From Notospermus geniculatus (lineage: Eukaryota; Nemertea; Pilidiophora; Heteronemertea; Lineidae): a stretch of DNA of 64,000 bases. The notes beneath the pieces were generated by a model. It worked only from the letters and a program-made list of their open reading frames with translations. It had not been told where the DNA came from and did no database searches. This document shows, piece by piece, positions 48,270 through 58,549 of this stretch. Within the stretch, counting starts at the first letter, position 1; the number at the start of each line of letters is the position of its first letter. The position numbers and the translations under genes are program-made. Where the stretch lies: positions 191,504-255,503 of the forward strand of contig NMRB01000253.1 in NCBI GenBank assembly GCA_002633025.1. Reading direction: 5' to 3'.

Positions 48270-49676
48270 CATATTACAAGGTCAGTCTTTAGGGTGTAGG
48301 CCTTCATAGGCTTTTGAGTCACATTTCAAAGGTTGAAAAATATGGAGCAGTGAAGTGAATATCAAAGTTGTGGATATCTCTCAAAGATACTACGAATGTA
48401 AGTGTAGGTCTACTTGACCTGCATAGGTTCCATTAATTTCATGTTGTTAATCAGGAGTCAAGAGCTTCGTCTTCCTGTATGAGATATAATAAGTAATGCC
48501 ACGAGTAAGCCTATATTTATGCCCGCCACCTTTGACACCAGCATATTATTTTGGCACTAGCATGAAGCAAATGGTAATGAAGCGGTCCAAATCCAACTTG
48601 CTCTTGGGGTTTTACATTGTTATCCGAGTAAATGACCATGTTGAACTATTTTTGTCCTTTGATCGGTTTTAAAAGGGTCCTAGGGTTCAACAGCCAGAGT
48701 ACCAAACAGGCCAAATTCGGAAAATCCGAATACAGCTCATCTGTAGTTATTTTAGTCACCGCCATGAGCTGACCACTTCACATCTTGAAGGGTCTTCATC
48801 CTTTTTTAGTCCCCTTACCAGGTGTGTTTGCCGCCCTGGGAACCCTGCTGCTTTTAACAGACCCTGATACACACGCAAATAAACCATTGAAGGGAAACTT
48901 AAGTTGTCCCTTCAGCCCTTTTGACAGGGGTTTCCTGTCCCCGATACCCGCCCACTTCAGTTTCCCCTGTGATGTTATTGTATATCCTAAACATTCATTG
49001 ACTGGAAGGTGGTCTTCTGAAATTCTGAGAGGAGAATAGGGGGATGGATCAAACCTGCCCGTGTCAGTAGCTAAATCCAGCAACCAACGCCATACCCCCT
49101 CTGTTTGCATGGGTGATGTTGGTGATGTTGCCTTGAGTTTTTTTGGGACTCCCTGTTTTCAGTATCAGTAGGTTCAGCCAGTGCAGCATTCATAGTATTC
49201 ATTTTGTGGACCATTGGGATGTTCTCAGTAATTAGCTTTCAGTAATTACAGTGAAAAATATTGATTCTAGATTGAATCGAGGAACATTCCCCTCTATTCA
49301 TTCCATGAAGTGAGCAGTTATTTTTTCTAGCCATTTAGATGGGGCAATAAGAATTTTATCTGGTTTGATATTGCAGTATACGTATTGCTGTATTGTTTGT
49401 TATGGGCCTAGAAAAACCAGGAAAGAGGTTCAAAAATGCTAGTCATGTTTTCCGTGGTGTAAACTAAACTCTGCTGGGATGTTGACTAAGAGCCCGGTTT
49501 AAAGGGACTGTTACTTGAAATGCTGTTATTGGCAGTCTTGAGCTTCATGTGCAACCAGGGTTATATAGTTAACATTTTTGGACAGGAATTCATGACTTCC
49601 TTAACCCAAAAATAACCCAAAAATCAGGAAGTACTTGGGCTTTTCTTGGAAGTCTAAATTTACTTCATAAGCTTAA
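48270..49676. other. No supported gene
   Basis: Frames at 48785-49110 on both strands are Pro/Gly/Ser-rich and without splice support. Confidence 0.4.
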
Positions 49677-49939
49677 AGCCCCACTGTATTGAATGTGAAA
49701 AACGCAAATCATCGCCGCGATTCTCACACGACGTCAGCGTAGTGTAAAATGTACTACGCTCTGTCAGAATACATTAGAGCTCTCCCTGCAGTTTTTTCCA
49801 ATGCGTGCTGAAAACTAGGCCTTGATTCTGTGAAGTGCGTATCAGGCAAGCATTTTGGGGACCTTCACCAGCCTATGGGACCTCTATGTGCACTCTCCTA
49901 ACTTTTTGAAAATATCGTAAAATTCAATACTGTGGGGCT
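49677..49939. mobile_element. Inverted-repeat MITE, about 263 bp, TTAA or TA flanks
   Basis: The left end AGCCCCACTGTATTGAAT and inverted right end AGCCCCACAGTATTGAAT are flanked on both sides by TTAA (49673-49676, 49940-49943). A TTAA duplication is typical of piggyBac. The same bases can also be read as TA duplications with AAGCCCC termini, so the superfamily is open. No coding capacity. Confidence 0.7.
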
Positions 49940-50678
49940 TTAAATACATTAGAAGTTTAAAATTGTTTGGAAGTACTTGACTTGACCTGGAACCTAAAAT
50001 TCAGAAGTATTTTGACTTTGTGACTTCCAAACTCCCTCTAACTAAACCCCTGCTGTGCAACTTCAATATGGCTTGGGTTCTCCACCTGAGAAAAAATCCT
50101 TCTGCGTGCTCACTGATGTACTCCGATCTTAAAAGCTTTGCTGCAAAATTGACGGATTTAGATGCGGCCAATCTTCCACAATGCTACCTTGCGTGGACTT
50201 GTCAAAAATGTCATTTTTACAAAGCTTTTGTTGTAGATAATTATCTTCTGATGCCTGAGAGCCAGAAGCCGTCATGTTTTCGCCTGCGGAGCTCACGAGG
50301 TTCAGGTGTACTTGCTCACCTGCCATTGTTCCCCATCTATTTTCTTTTTTCATTGTATTTCATGTTTTTCAATCCATGCCTGACATCTGATCAAATTTCT
50401 AATCAGATGCTGTCCTTCAAAGATCAAGTGGCTGTCATTTCGCTGAGTTATAACTTGTATTAGAACTTTAATGCAACTTTTCTTGAATTAACCCTCAAGT
50501 GACCAATCTGTGCTCTCAGACGGACACTGTGGAGAGTCACTGTCTCTCACCTAGAGGATTATAGGTTTAATTCCAAGTGTCTCAAGAGACTGAGAGGACT
50601 CAGCATCGTTACTCCACATCACATTGTTCCGATGTTCACCGTTTTCATTCACCGTTGATTGGTGTTGATTTGGTTCAG
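49940..50678. other. No supported gene; upstream part of gene B may start here
   Basis: The 147-codon + strand frame at 50020-50463 lacks splice support. The frame entering the 50679 exon is open from 50571 (RTQHRYSTSHCSDVHRFH), so the true exon start could be earlier than 50679. A weak tRNA B-box-like GGTTTAATTCC lies at 50564-50574. Confidence 0.35.
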
Positions 50679-50767
50679 AGTGTTTCACCTGGAAACAAAA
50701 TCAGAAGAGAAACAATTGTCTCAACAACCATTGATAAACAACTCAGCAAAAAAGCACAACTTGCAAA
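50679..50767 (+). CDS. Gene B, internal exon (unidentified protein)
   Basis: The exon lies between the acceptor GATTTGGTTCAG and a near-consensus donor CAAA|GTGAGT. The 89 bp read SVSPGNKIRRETIVSTTIDK, then QLSKKAQLA plus two bases: a basic, Ser/Thr-rich segment. The strong donor is the main evidence. A second frame is also open (VFHLETKSEEKQLSQQPL), so the reading frame is not certain. Proposed partner is the terminal exon at 51424-51549. Confidence 0.45.
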
Positions 50768-51423
50768 GTGAGTGATTTCACTGTGGATATATTTGTGGAT
50801 AGCATTTCAAACTTCAACCTACAGCATCATTAGACAGATAACATGGCTTTTAGTAAGCAAGGAGATACATTTTTGCGCAGTTAACAACGAGATATGATCC
50901 TAGAACGCTGTGTGTGCCATTGAAGGCGAGCACACAGAATTTCTTCCGACAAATAGAAAACTTGTATCCAGTTGATTCGTGTGTAAAATCCCCAAGAGTC
51001 AGTCTACATCGTGAATCGCCTCATGTCTGACTCAATGTTTAAATGGTAACTTTTTCACTCCAATAGCATGCAGACACCTAAAAACATAATAAACTAGGTT
51101 CTGTGCATGTAATAAGCTTGTTTACACGCCAAGAATGTGGACTTATGTTTGTTTATTTTGCATATCATTTGTGTGTAAAAAGTATAGACTTGTCTTTATA
51201 TTTGAAGTTAACATACCGCTGTGTGTGCCAAGAAATCATTCTCAAAATAAAACATATCCTCATTCATTATATCTCCAATGTTTACTGGAGTTCTCACCTA
51301 ATTAGATTTACTGGATTAGTTTTCCACTTATCGTGGCAACTTATCGATACACACTGGTACATGATAATGTACACAGTTCTCCTACAGCGTGGCATGCAAC
51401 GGAGCAATTACTGTTTAATTCAG

Positions 51424-51549
51424 GGGAGAGATTCATCACCATGGAGCGTAAATCATCAGCCACAGTGGGATTTGGCCACTCCAGATGATACATCACCCTC
51501 GGCTAATTTTCAAAGTACTCCCAGTTCCTCTTTCAGATTTCAAGACTAG
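51424..51549 (+). CDS. Gene B, 3'-terminal coding exon
   Basis: After the acceptor ACTGTTTAATTCAG the frame reads GRDSSPWSVNHQPQWDLATP, then Ser/Pro-rich sequence ending STPSSSFRFQD and TAG. AATAAA follows at 51641-51646. The AG at 51423 gives phase 0, but the preceding exon leaves two bases. Using the AG at 51427-51428 instead joins them in phase as QLAK-DSSPW. A disordered, Ser/Pro-rich C-terminal tail is likely. No family recognised. The gene ends about 2 kb upstream of the sulfotransferase exon, on the same strand. Confidence 0.45.
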   Translation, partial: GRDSSPWSVNHQPQWDLATPDDTSPSANFQSTPSSSFRFQD

Positions 51550-51640
51550 TTGAAGCAGTTGAAATTCAAGTTCCTTTAAAACTCAGGGTCAAGGTCATTT
51601 CACCATGGCTGTCGTTCCTGACTGTGCTCTGAAAGTGAAA

Positions 51641-51646
51641 TAAACA
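51641..51646 (+). other. Candidate poly(A) signal of gene B
   Basis: AATAAA lies 92 bp after the proposed stop codon at 51547-51549. Confidence 0.4.
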
Positions 51647-53657
51647 TATCAATTTCCTTCCAAAATAATGGGGTCAATTGTCAATTAGGTGGTGGTCAAA
51701 TGGAGTATTTTCGTTGTGTTTTGAGAAAAAACAAGGCTTTCGTCCCCATGGCAACTCCAGACTTGTTGTAGTCCAATTTGCTTCTTTGAATTGGATAATT
51801 GATATTTTACTTAGTGTAGGGCCAGTGCACAGGATGTTGGCTTTAACAGGAAAAATCTATCACACAATGACGATGTTGTTGATATGATTGGTCATTTATT
51901 CTGAAACACCATGTGGGTAATTTTTTCGTAATCCTAACATGTCATGTCAGCTGATATAAAAGTGTTTTATTGTATCCTTCTGAAGTGACAGGAAAAACTG
52001 TCCCCATAACCTCATTCAATTTCCACAGCTGTGAAAAAAGACAAAATCAAAATTAAAAACGCCCATTGTGGTTGTTGGTTTAATTAAGGCTAATTCTTGT
52101 GTATTGGTTTGAAATTGAAATTCTGGCAAAATTCTGTCATTCAGAATTATATAAAATATCGATTGACATTGCATTATTTAAGCTGTTTATGGTTTTAGTT
52201 CATTGAATATGAGGTGCGAACAACATGGATTGCTGATGATGCTTTGTCAAGCTTACAATGACAGTTTTGTGTGACCAGGCACATTTTAGTTCAAGTAGTT
52301 ATAATTTGATGTACTGTTGACTTTCAAGTTCTCAAATCTATAATGTAGCTGTGTCATGGTGCGTTTTGCATCTCTTCAAGTGTGCAGTTGGCACTGTTCA
52401 AACATTTGAGAACTTCTACATATGTTCATGCCAGCAATTTTCGTTTTGGCTGATAACTTGTATACAACAGTTTCACTGATCTCTCTTGCTCCTTTTGAGG
52501 TTTTGTGTAGATTCAGTTCCCTGTTGCTGAAATTTGAAGTTCCCCAACAATGAGAAATGGGGTTACATAAAATGGTATTATCCCCAATTTTCCTGTCTAA
52601 TGGGCCACTATTACAGAGGTTCAAGTCCTTCTCACATATCGTCTCCAGTTGATAACTTCCTTCAGCCATGTACTCCATAAGGACGGAAGGCACAACTTCC
52701 TTCCCCCCAGGGTCAGAAATGAGATCACCTCAAAACATTAACTGTAATTATCGTCTAGTATCGCCTCCACCTGCACAGAGCAGGGCGGAACCGATATCTG
52801 ATGCATTCTGCTTCCTCGGTTTACTCTGTCGTCATCTCAAACGTCGTTCCGTGTGTGTCTATGCTGCGTATTGATTGGACGGAGAATCCGATCCCTGTGT
52901 TTGCTCTCCATAAAGAGGAGCGTATTAGTCGTGGTGGCTCAGTAGTGAATTACCTGATGCAGTGTGCGGACACGCTCTGTCGATAGTGGATTCTGCGTAC
53001 ACATTAGTGCTTTCAATAGTGTTTTGAAGATTCTAATTGGAGTTTCTAAAATTGTGAAGGATTTACAATGTGATTCAGAATGTTTCCTTGTGTTTTTGGT
53101 TCGACAAAAGGGTGACAGTTGATGACATTCGTGAGTGAATGTGAGTGATTCATCTGATGTTCCTCTCATAGGGTTTTCTCCACTTTTTACGGTCGCTCTT
53201 CAAAGTAGGGGATTATCTTGAACGTCATTCATACATCTGTAGGATTGCGTCTGTTCTGTTCTCTTTTCTTATGTGTGTTGGTGTCTCCCTGGTTTATGAC
53301 GACAGTTTTGTCATGTGACTAGTGTAGCGTGTCTATGTCTTGTCACCATGTGTTCTGCACAGTTTAGACTGGATTTCGCAAGTGCCACACTCAGTTGGTG
53401 ATCTTCACTGTAGCAAATCATACCGGCACACATTCTTAAAAACAAGTGAGATGTGTGTGTTCTTTTGAATTATTCACTTTACCACTAACCTAATTTCCAT
53501 CACTTTCTTGAATTTGCAAACGTTTTTCAGAAATTCGAAGCAAATTCAAGCAAAACAGTTGTGATTTAGTGAAATTTTCTTCATCCTTTGTTACTTGTGT
53601 CCGTCCTAACTGTCACTGACTTCAAAATCTACAATCTTTATCTTGTCCCTTCTTCAG
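51647..53657. other. Intergenic and 5' region of the sulfotransferase gene
   Basis: This probably contains the promoter and 5' untranslated exon(s) of the HS3ST gene. The stretch 52750-53000 has more CpG than its surroundings. A donor-like ACAA|GTGAGA at 53445/53446 could end a 5' UTR exon, giving a 212-bp intron to the acceptor at 53657. No TATA box was recognised. Confidence 0.4.
53638..53657 (+). promoter_or_regulatory. Splice acceptor of the sulfotransferase coding exon
   Basis: TTATCTTGTCCCTTCTTCAG is a good pyrimidine tract ending in CAG. The exon starts at 53658, 21 bp before the first ATG, so at least one 5' exon lies upstream. Confidence 0.7.
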
Positions 53658-53678
53658 ATTTGTACTACACTCTTCAAC

Positions 53679-54764
53679 ATGACGATCATGACTAAGAAAC
53701 TCTTCGGTTCATCGAAGGAGAAGCCACCACTTGACCTGCCGCCTGCAGTAATGGTGAAGAAATCAGACGATTCGTTCATTAGCCGAAGCCAGGCTATCAT
53801 CGTGGGTGTTGTGCTGTTTATACTGCTCACATGTGTGGCTGTGCGGCTCATCTACATCAGTATAATTGGCCAAAATCTCATATGTTTTGACTTGGATAAA
53901 ACCAAGTTAATTCCGTCGAAGGACCTCGTGCTTTCATACACGGACAAGGGCGAAGTCCAGATCCACATCAAAGGAACGAAACAACGGCTACCACAAGCAA
54001 TTGTGGTTGGTGTAAGGAAAAGTGGAACTCGGGCCCTGTTGGAATTCCTGAATATGCACACGCAAATTCGGGCCGCGAAGGAGGAGATTCACTTTTTCGA
54101 CAATGAAGATAATTATCGCAACGGATTGGAATGGTACCGCAAACGTATGCCGTTTTCATTCCCTGATCAAATCACGATCGAGAAGAGCCCTGCATATTTT
54201 ATAACAGAAGGAGTACCAGAGCGTATTGCTGCTATGAACAGCAGTGTCAAGCTTATGTTAATCGTCAAAAATCCTACAATTCGGACAATATCAGACTATA
54301 CACAAGTTCATTTCAACAAACTATCAAGGAATAAGTCGCACTCCAGTTTCGAGGAGTTAGCTATTAATCAAATCACTGGAGAAATAAACACTAAGCTAAA
54401 GGCAATCCGGACTAGTTTATACCACCATCATCTTGAACGATGGTTAAATGTTTTCAACCGTAATCAAATTCTCGTAGTGGACGGTGACAAACTGATCACA
54501 GATCCCATACCTCAGATAAGGCGCGTAGAGGACTTCCTTGGACTTGAGAATCAAATCACCAAAGACAATTTTTACTTCAATAAAACGAAAGGGTTTTATT
54601 GTATGAAAGAAAATGGACAGGATAGGTGCTTAGGGTCTGGTAAGGGCCGAAAACATCCAAAAGTAGACGAAACAGTGATTAACAAGCTCAATCAGTTTTT
54701 CCAGCCCCATAATGAGAAGTTTTTCGACATGGTGGGGCAGCGGTGGGATTGGCCAAAGGTGTGA
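53679..54764 (+). CDS. Heparan sulfate glucosamine 3-O-sulfotransferase (HS3ST1/5-like)
   Basis: The 361-residue enzyme transfers sulfate from PAPS to the 3-O position of glucosamine in heparan sulfate, in the Golgi lumen. It is a type II membrane protein: a short cytosolic tail, one membrane helix (about 39-63), then the sulfotransferase domain (about 104-358). Visible motifs are the 5'-phosphosulfate loop GVRKSGTRALLEFL (111-124), the catalytic-glutamate segment KEEIHFFD (134-141, Glu136), IEKSPAYF (167-174), the 3'-phosphate segment VKNPTIRTISDYTQV (196-210), YHHHLERWL, and a Cys308/Cys317 pair in GFYCMKENGQDRC. Key residues align with human HS3ST1 at a constant offset of 46. Sequons are at Asn187, 218 and 301. 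RTSLYHHHLERWL resembles HS3ST5, while NFYFNKTKGFYC resembles HS3ST1. Oddities are Lys197 where family members have Arg, and KSG for KGG. I chose ATG 53679 because the frame upstream crosses the splice acceptor; ATG 53688 is an alternative. The coding region is intron-less. Confidence 0.95.
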   Translation: MTIMTKKLFGSSKEKPPLDLPPAVMVKKSDDSFISRSQAIIVGVVLFILLTCVAVRLIYISIIGQNLICFDLDKTKLIPSKDLVLSYTDKGEVQIHIKGTKQRLPQAIVVGVRKSGTRALLEFLNMHTQIRAAKEEIHFFDNEDNYRNGLEWYRKRMPFSFPDQITIEKSPAYFITEGVPERIAAMNSSVKLMLIVKNPTIRTISDYTQVHFNKLSRNKSHSSFEELAINQITGEINTKLKAIRTSLYHHHLERWLNVFNRNQILVVDGDKLITDPIPQIRRVEDFLGLENQITKDNFYFNKTKGFYCMKENGQDRCLGSGKGRKHPKVDETVINKLNQFFQPHNEKFFDMVGQRWDWPKV

Positions 54765-54809
54765 GGAGGTTAGCTCGGAGTATTCTTTTGTGATATCAGG
54801 ATAAGACCC

Positions 54810-54815
54810 AATAAA
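54810..54815 (+). other. Candidate poly(A) signal of the sulfotransferase gene
   Basis: AATAAA occurs 45 bp after the stop codon. A longer 3' UTR using later signals is also possible, for example AATAAA near 56299. Confidence 0.45.
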
Positions 54816-54985
54816 GGTCATCTTCCAAGTTACTTGGCCTACGTCTGCCACCACCATGACAAAATCTGTGTGAGGGGTAAAAGATGGCGCCACCGACGCT
54901 GTGCGTTATCATGCTTCTGCTGGATTAACTTTCTGATTGAAAAAAATTCCTGCAAGATTTAAATAAGCCGCTGGTCGGACATGTC

Positions 54986-55025
54986 TCCGTACCCCAGTCA
55001 CGCGATGTCTGTGACTGGGTATGGA
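54986..55025. repeat. Hairpin downstream of the sulfotransferase gene
   Basis: TCCGTACCCCAGTCAC, a 9-base loop, then GTGACTGGGTATGGA. This forms a 15-16 bp stem with one bulge and one G:T pair. It begins about 220 bp past the stop codon, so it lies in the 3' UTR only if the transcript uses a later poly(A) site. Confidence 0.7.
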
Positions 55026-57758
55026 GTGGTTGGCATGTCTTTGTGGAAGTCGACTTCAAGGTCTCGGTTTTTTGTATGTCTCAGATTGACTTAGGTGCAC
55101 GGTCCGATCTCTAAAGGTGCCAATATTGTTTTAATCTCGCGGATACTCAGTGACTTGCTCAAACTTTGGAGGTTACTCTTGTATTTCGTTGGAACTTCCA
55201 GTGATAAGAGCTTTCAGTCAGTTGTACAGAACTCAGAAAAACACATCATACATACAAAAAGGAGCTTGGTGATCACAAGCCAACTGATTTCTCTGAATCT
55301 TATGTGGATTTCAATGGACAGGGGTGTAGGACTGTTCGGTAACCATAGGCTTGAAAAGGAATGAGAATTTCTGTGATCACTGGGTTGAACCAAAGTTAAA
55401 ATATGTGCCATTCGAAGGGCTGTGGATCACAATTCTCACACTGAAAACTGTATATCAAAAATCTGACGAAGTGAAAAATCAGGACAATTAAATCATCAGT
55501 ATGATGAGTATTTTGAATGAAATCATCCTTATGTTTGGATACGTGCTACATGTACGACAAGTTTTATCAATGACTCTTCGGAGACTGACAATTCTCAAAT
55601 GACTTCCTTTTTTGTCAGTGATTCATGTGAATGTGTCTGGACGTATTTCATACTTAGAGCTAATTGGACACCTCTTCCGTTTCTAAGTGTTCTTATCCTG
55701 AACCAGTGTCTCCCTAACTGTTATTGTCATCCAGTAAGAGATGACCTTATTTGCTAATCTCATTCTAGTCAAACCAACTTCGGTCAGTTTTTAGTAGGGA
55801 GCACATCTACTTCAGTATTGTTCACTAGGAAATTCAAGAAGGTGTCCAAATTTCTCTGGTTTCTCGTACGAGTTAACATTTTGGGATGGGTCCCTTTGTT
55901 CAGTGATGTTTGATTCCTTACTTACATGTATTTGACCTGAATTCAGTGGGTTCACCAGTCTCTGTGCCAGTGAATATCTCTGCACACACTCTTCATGCTC
56001 ATGTTAAAGTACCTTGAATGTGGGCGAACATGATCGGTAATGCTTAGCAGTTAATGAGTTCTGCAGGGAATTGCACGAAAGAACTCGCAATCCACCAAGC
56101 AGAGCATTTCTCATCGGTGCTGCCACCTGGAAATAGGAACTTTAACTTCTGAAGTTGGTAACTGCAACTGCCACTGGCTCTCTCCATGTTTCACAGATCA
56201 TAAGTTACGTTCTTTCTACACAAGTACTTTCTATTCTCGCCTCTTTATCAAATCGTGATAGTCAATTTCACATTGCGAATCTCTGAAATTGATTTCAAAT
56301 AAAAGTTGTGGGTGTCAGGAAATTTGTCAAGGCTGATATCATTGTATTGTTTTCCTGTTTCCCCAGCCTCCGCAGCTAGACTTCATGTCTGAATCATTGT
56401 ACAGAATCTGGGGTGCGTGTTCCAATATTCCTGTATTGAACGAGAAGCAAGGAATTGTTGTATGGCTCATCAAACAAGCCCAAGGCATCAACAATGGAAT
56501 AATACCTAAAATGTACATAACCCGGCCTTATTTTTTCATGTCTTTCTGACTACTGCATAAATTATTCTCCCGCATGATGTATAATCAACAGAGGCAGATA
56601 TTGCTGTATGTCGATGCGAAAATCCGATGAAAAATCTGAAATCTGCGCAGTTAACTTTTCAGTGTTTACGTGGCAAAAATCTATAAGTGGAGCTCTTGAT
56701 GTTCTTGTGATCCAATACCCTACTATGGTAGTACATAGTATTAACAAAATGTAAGTCCAATATCCGGTCCTTCAGCATCATGTCCATTTCAACCTATAGC
56801 CACTCAAAGCTGGGCACATGATACTGCATTAATATCCATCATATTTGGGTCTCGTTCTGATGAAATTTACCATCTCGTATAAATCGATGCAATTTTTGTC
56901 TTTTACACTTCTCTGTTGATCGATAATGATCACGGGAGTTGTTACTAAGTTCAAAGTTCTGCTGGGTAGGAGTGGAAAGAAAAAACATCAACCAAGTTAT
57001 CGGTAGGTAAAATGTCATGTTTTGATAATGAAAAGTTCCTGTGTGTTCAGAAACGATAACTGGCTTCGATCGCCTGCTGATCAATAGGCAACATGTTTTG
57101 ACATTTCATCTTTCTTGAAGCCAGTATCTGCCGTGGTCTGCTGTAAGCCATCCTGAGGGTTGCCACCCTTTTATTTTTAATCCCGTTCCCTTGACTCCTT
57201 TGAGATAAGCCATCTTGTTTATCAAATGTACAACTTATTGAACCCTTTCACGGATCAAAAGATAAAATCAATGTAATTTACACTCAACGAGAGTACTTTT
57301 GTTTCAAACAATGGGTCATTACTGTTTGAAGATCTTGCAAGTGACCATGACTTAGAAGTTGAGCTCAAAGAGAGTAAGGGTCATTCTTGACGTCAGTGCT
57401 GACCAGTACCACCTCTTGTAGTAGATGAGCAAGCGTTTTATGAGTAATGAATGATCAAGCAAAGTGCACTGACCACAGTCAACTTCATACTGAAGTAGGC
57501 CCTATCTGAGTTTCAAAACAAAAGTTCACTAAATTACTTCTCGAGCACGTTTCTGGTAACTTGCCAATGATTGATAAAATATCAATTGGAATTCTGCATC
57601 AAAAACAAATCCAATGGAACCTTCCTTGAATGTAAAAGTTCAAGTTCTTTATTCAAATGTCGTGTTTTAATGTGCTGCCATCTAAATGTCCTGCAGTGAA
57701 CTAAAATCTCTTCTCGTCCTGTTCATTGATGTCAGTTTCACTCTAAATAGACTACATT

Positions 57759-57782
57759 CAACTGTACACCAGTGTACAGTTG
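57759..57782. repeat. Perfect 11-bp-arm palindrome
   Basis: CAACTGTACAC and its exact reverse complement GTGTACAGTTG are separated by two bases. It has no flanking direct repeats, so it is not obviously an insertion. Confidence 0.8.
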
Positions 57783-58314
57783 CAGTGATATACATGAGGG
57801 AAAAGGAGTATATACCGGTATAATTAACTTCTGATTATTGGTATTATGATACTTTGGTGATAACGCCAGAATTGATGAAATAGGTTGGCGTTGTGGAAGA
57901 GATTAGTCAAATTCAATTCTTGTGATTTTTTTCATCATTAGTTTATCACACAACCCTTGCAATTTTTTGCAACTCCTCGATTATTTTTTAACAAATAAAA
58001 AAATTGAAAACAATGTAAATACTGTAAAAATCTTACAAAATGATATACATGGTTGCATAGTGTGTAACCGGAATTTTTTCTGACAGTAATCTTGGTGATA
58101 GACATCAGGCATCAATTGTAAAGATTTGTGAGAATATTCTGTAGACTGGTGTATTGGTATTGTGGGGTATCCTTGGAGTATGATTTGTTATCTTTTGTTC
58201 CAATTTTTCCTTTCAATTTTTTTCATTGTACTTTTTTCTGGCCAGTCAGTTCTCTTGAGTTGAACTTGGATCAAGTGAAGGTGTGCTATCTTGATATGGA
58301 GTAAAGCCTAATTC

Positions 58315-58549
58315 ATACTTCGACGCACGACCATCGCCGGCGACCGACGCGTGATCTTGCGTTCAACACCGACCCTGTCGTGCGATTTGGTCGGCGTCCA
58401 ATGGCAAGGCTGTAATAACTTGAGTCATTTCATAACGGGTCGCCGTCGCTATAAAGTACGCTGGACTATGAATCAATTCCGCAAAGTCGGCATCCAGATT
58501 TGATCGCACGTCGGACGCCGATGGTCTTGCGTCGAAGTATGAACTGGGC
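58315..58549. mobile_element. GC-rich inverted-repeat MITE, 235 bp
   Basis: The left end GCCTAATTCATACTTCGACG and inverted right end GCCCAGTTCATACTTCGACG match for about 22 bp. TAA precedes the left end (58312-58314) and follows the right (58550-58552), suggesting Harbinger-type insertion with one extra A at the left. The interior is rich in CG dinucleotides (GACCGACGCG, GGTCGCCGTCGC), in sharp contrast to the AT-rich flanks. Confidence 0.7.

Larger units (their letters stand above)
54816..58314. other. Downstream flank of the sulfotransferase gene, no supported gene
   Basis: Contains two hairpins (54986-55025 and 57759-57782, listed separately) and a TACCGGTA at 57813. Open frames are short and not protein-like. 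Confidence 0.4.

Noticed and set aside
50505-50582. tRNA-like segment with GGTTTAATTCC
   Set aside because: The A-box match is poor and the arms do not pair as a tRNA; too weak to call a SINE.
53643-53678. Upstream extension of the sulfotransferase frame from a TTG codon
   Set aside because: The extension runs through a clear pyrimidine tract and CAG acceptor at 53657. TTG is not a credible start in an animal gene when ATG follows in good context.
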